DNA of 5,375 nucleotides, taken from assembly GCA_008501655.1 (NCBI GenBank), contig QQUK01000001.1, forward strand, positions 1-5,375, read 5' to 3'. A program made the translations under genes and the position numbers. The first letter of the stretch is position 1. Each line of letters opens with the position of its first letter. The stretch comes from Calditrichota bacterium (GTDB lineage: Bacteria; Zixibacteria; MSB-5A5; GN15; FEB-12). Below the pieces are notes generated by a model. It was given only the letters and a program-made list of their open reading frames with translations. It had not been told where the DNA came from and did not search any database. Positions 5,340-5,375 of this stretch are shown piece by piece.

Positions 5340-5375
5340 TCAAACCAATTCCGGTTTATAATCCCAGACAACCCC

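Larger units (their letters stand above)
5087..5375. other. Right-hand intergenic/edge region without a supported gene
   Basis: This stretch is AT-rich up to about 5280 and more balanced after that. Near 5150-5120 on the minus strand, TTGGCT and a TAATAA/CATAAT stretch are present, but the spacing (14-15 bp) is poor, so no promoter is called for the epimerase. A plus-strand frame from ATG 5279 stays open to the edge (33 codons, MSQKIASLKAFHQIF...). It lacks a Shine-Dalgarno and any recognisable motif. The sequence to the right of the window is needed to choose between that frame and the minus-strand remnant. Confidence 0.6.

Noticed and set aside
5340..5342. TGA recoding (selenocysteine or alternative code) in the right-edge minus frame
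   Set aside because: The complete genes here have no internal TGA and use TGG for Trp. No SECIS-like structure or selenoprotein motif is visible, so an ordinary stop or a broken frame is simpler.

Overview
The window looks like a piece of an AT-rich bacterial chromosome, probably from the FCB superphylum (relatives of Bacteroidota such as Ignavibacteria, Marinimicrobia, Cloacimonadota or KSB1-type lineages). The main evidence is the C-terminal sorting domain of the large protease, with its NYPNPFNPTTTI signature and 'SSGVYLYKL...KKMVLLK' end. This is typical of cargo of the type IX (Por) secretion system in those groups. The phylum is an inference; there is no rRNA or marker gene here.

Layout from left to right. 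Positions 3-296 (+) hold the last 97 codons of a protein that starts outside the window. Its stop codon directly abuts the stop of the convergent gene at 297-3227 (-), a secreted subtilisin-type (S8) protease of 976 aa. The protease has a signal peptide, an I9-like propeptide, a complete D/H/N/S catalytic set, beta-rich accessory modules and a type IX sorting domain. A divergent intergenic region (3228-3376) carries a perfect 17-bp palindrome and a plausible promoter for the next gene. Positions 3377-3889 (+) encode a 170-aa DUF6125-type protein with a Cys/His-rich C-terminal half.

Positions 3890-4150 form a dense patch of palindromic elements. There are two near-identical 30-nt hairpin repeats, a GGCAGACG hairpin, a 'CTTCGAGAAGCTCAG' element of a type seen in many environmental genomes, and a good rho-independent terminator reading on the minus strand. 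The terminator ends the gene at 4151-5086 (-), an extended-SDR UDP-sugar 4-epimerase of the WbpP type. Its serine gatekeeper suggests an N-acetylhexosamine substrate. The last 289 bases (5087-5375) contain the epimerase ribosome binding site and AT-rich sequence. They also hold weak traces of possible partial reading frames on both strands, none of which can be assigned.

The genes do not form one pathway. The protease (export, extracellular proteolysis) and the epimerase (nucleotide-sugar supply for surface polysaccharide) could both serve the cell surface, but they are separately transcribed units. I see no defence island, CRISPR array, tRNA, rRNA or transposase. The most unusual part is the palindrome-rich spacer, where the terminator stem appears related to the neighbouring repeat stems through compensatory base changes.
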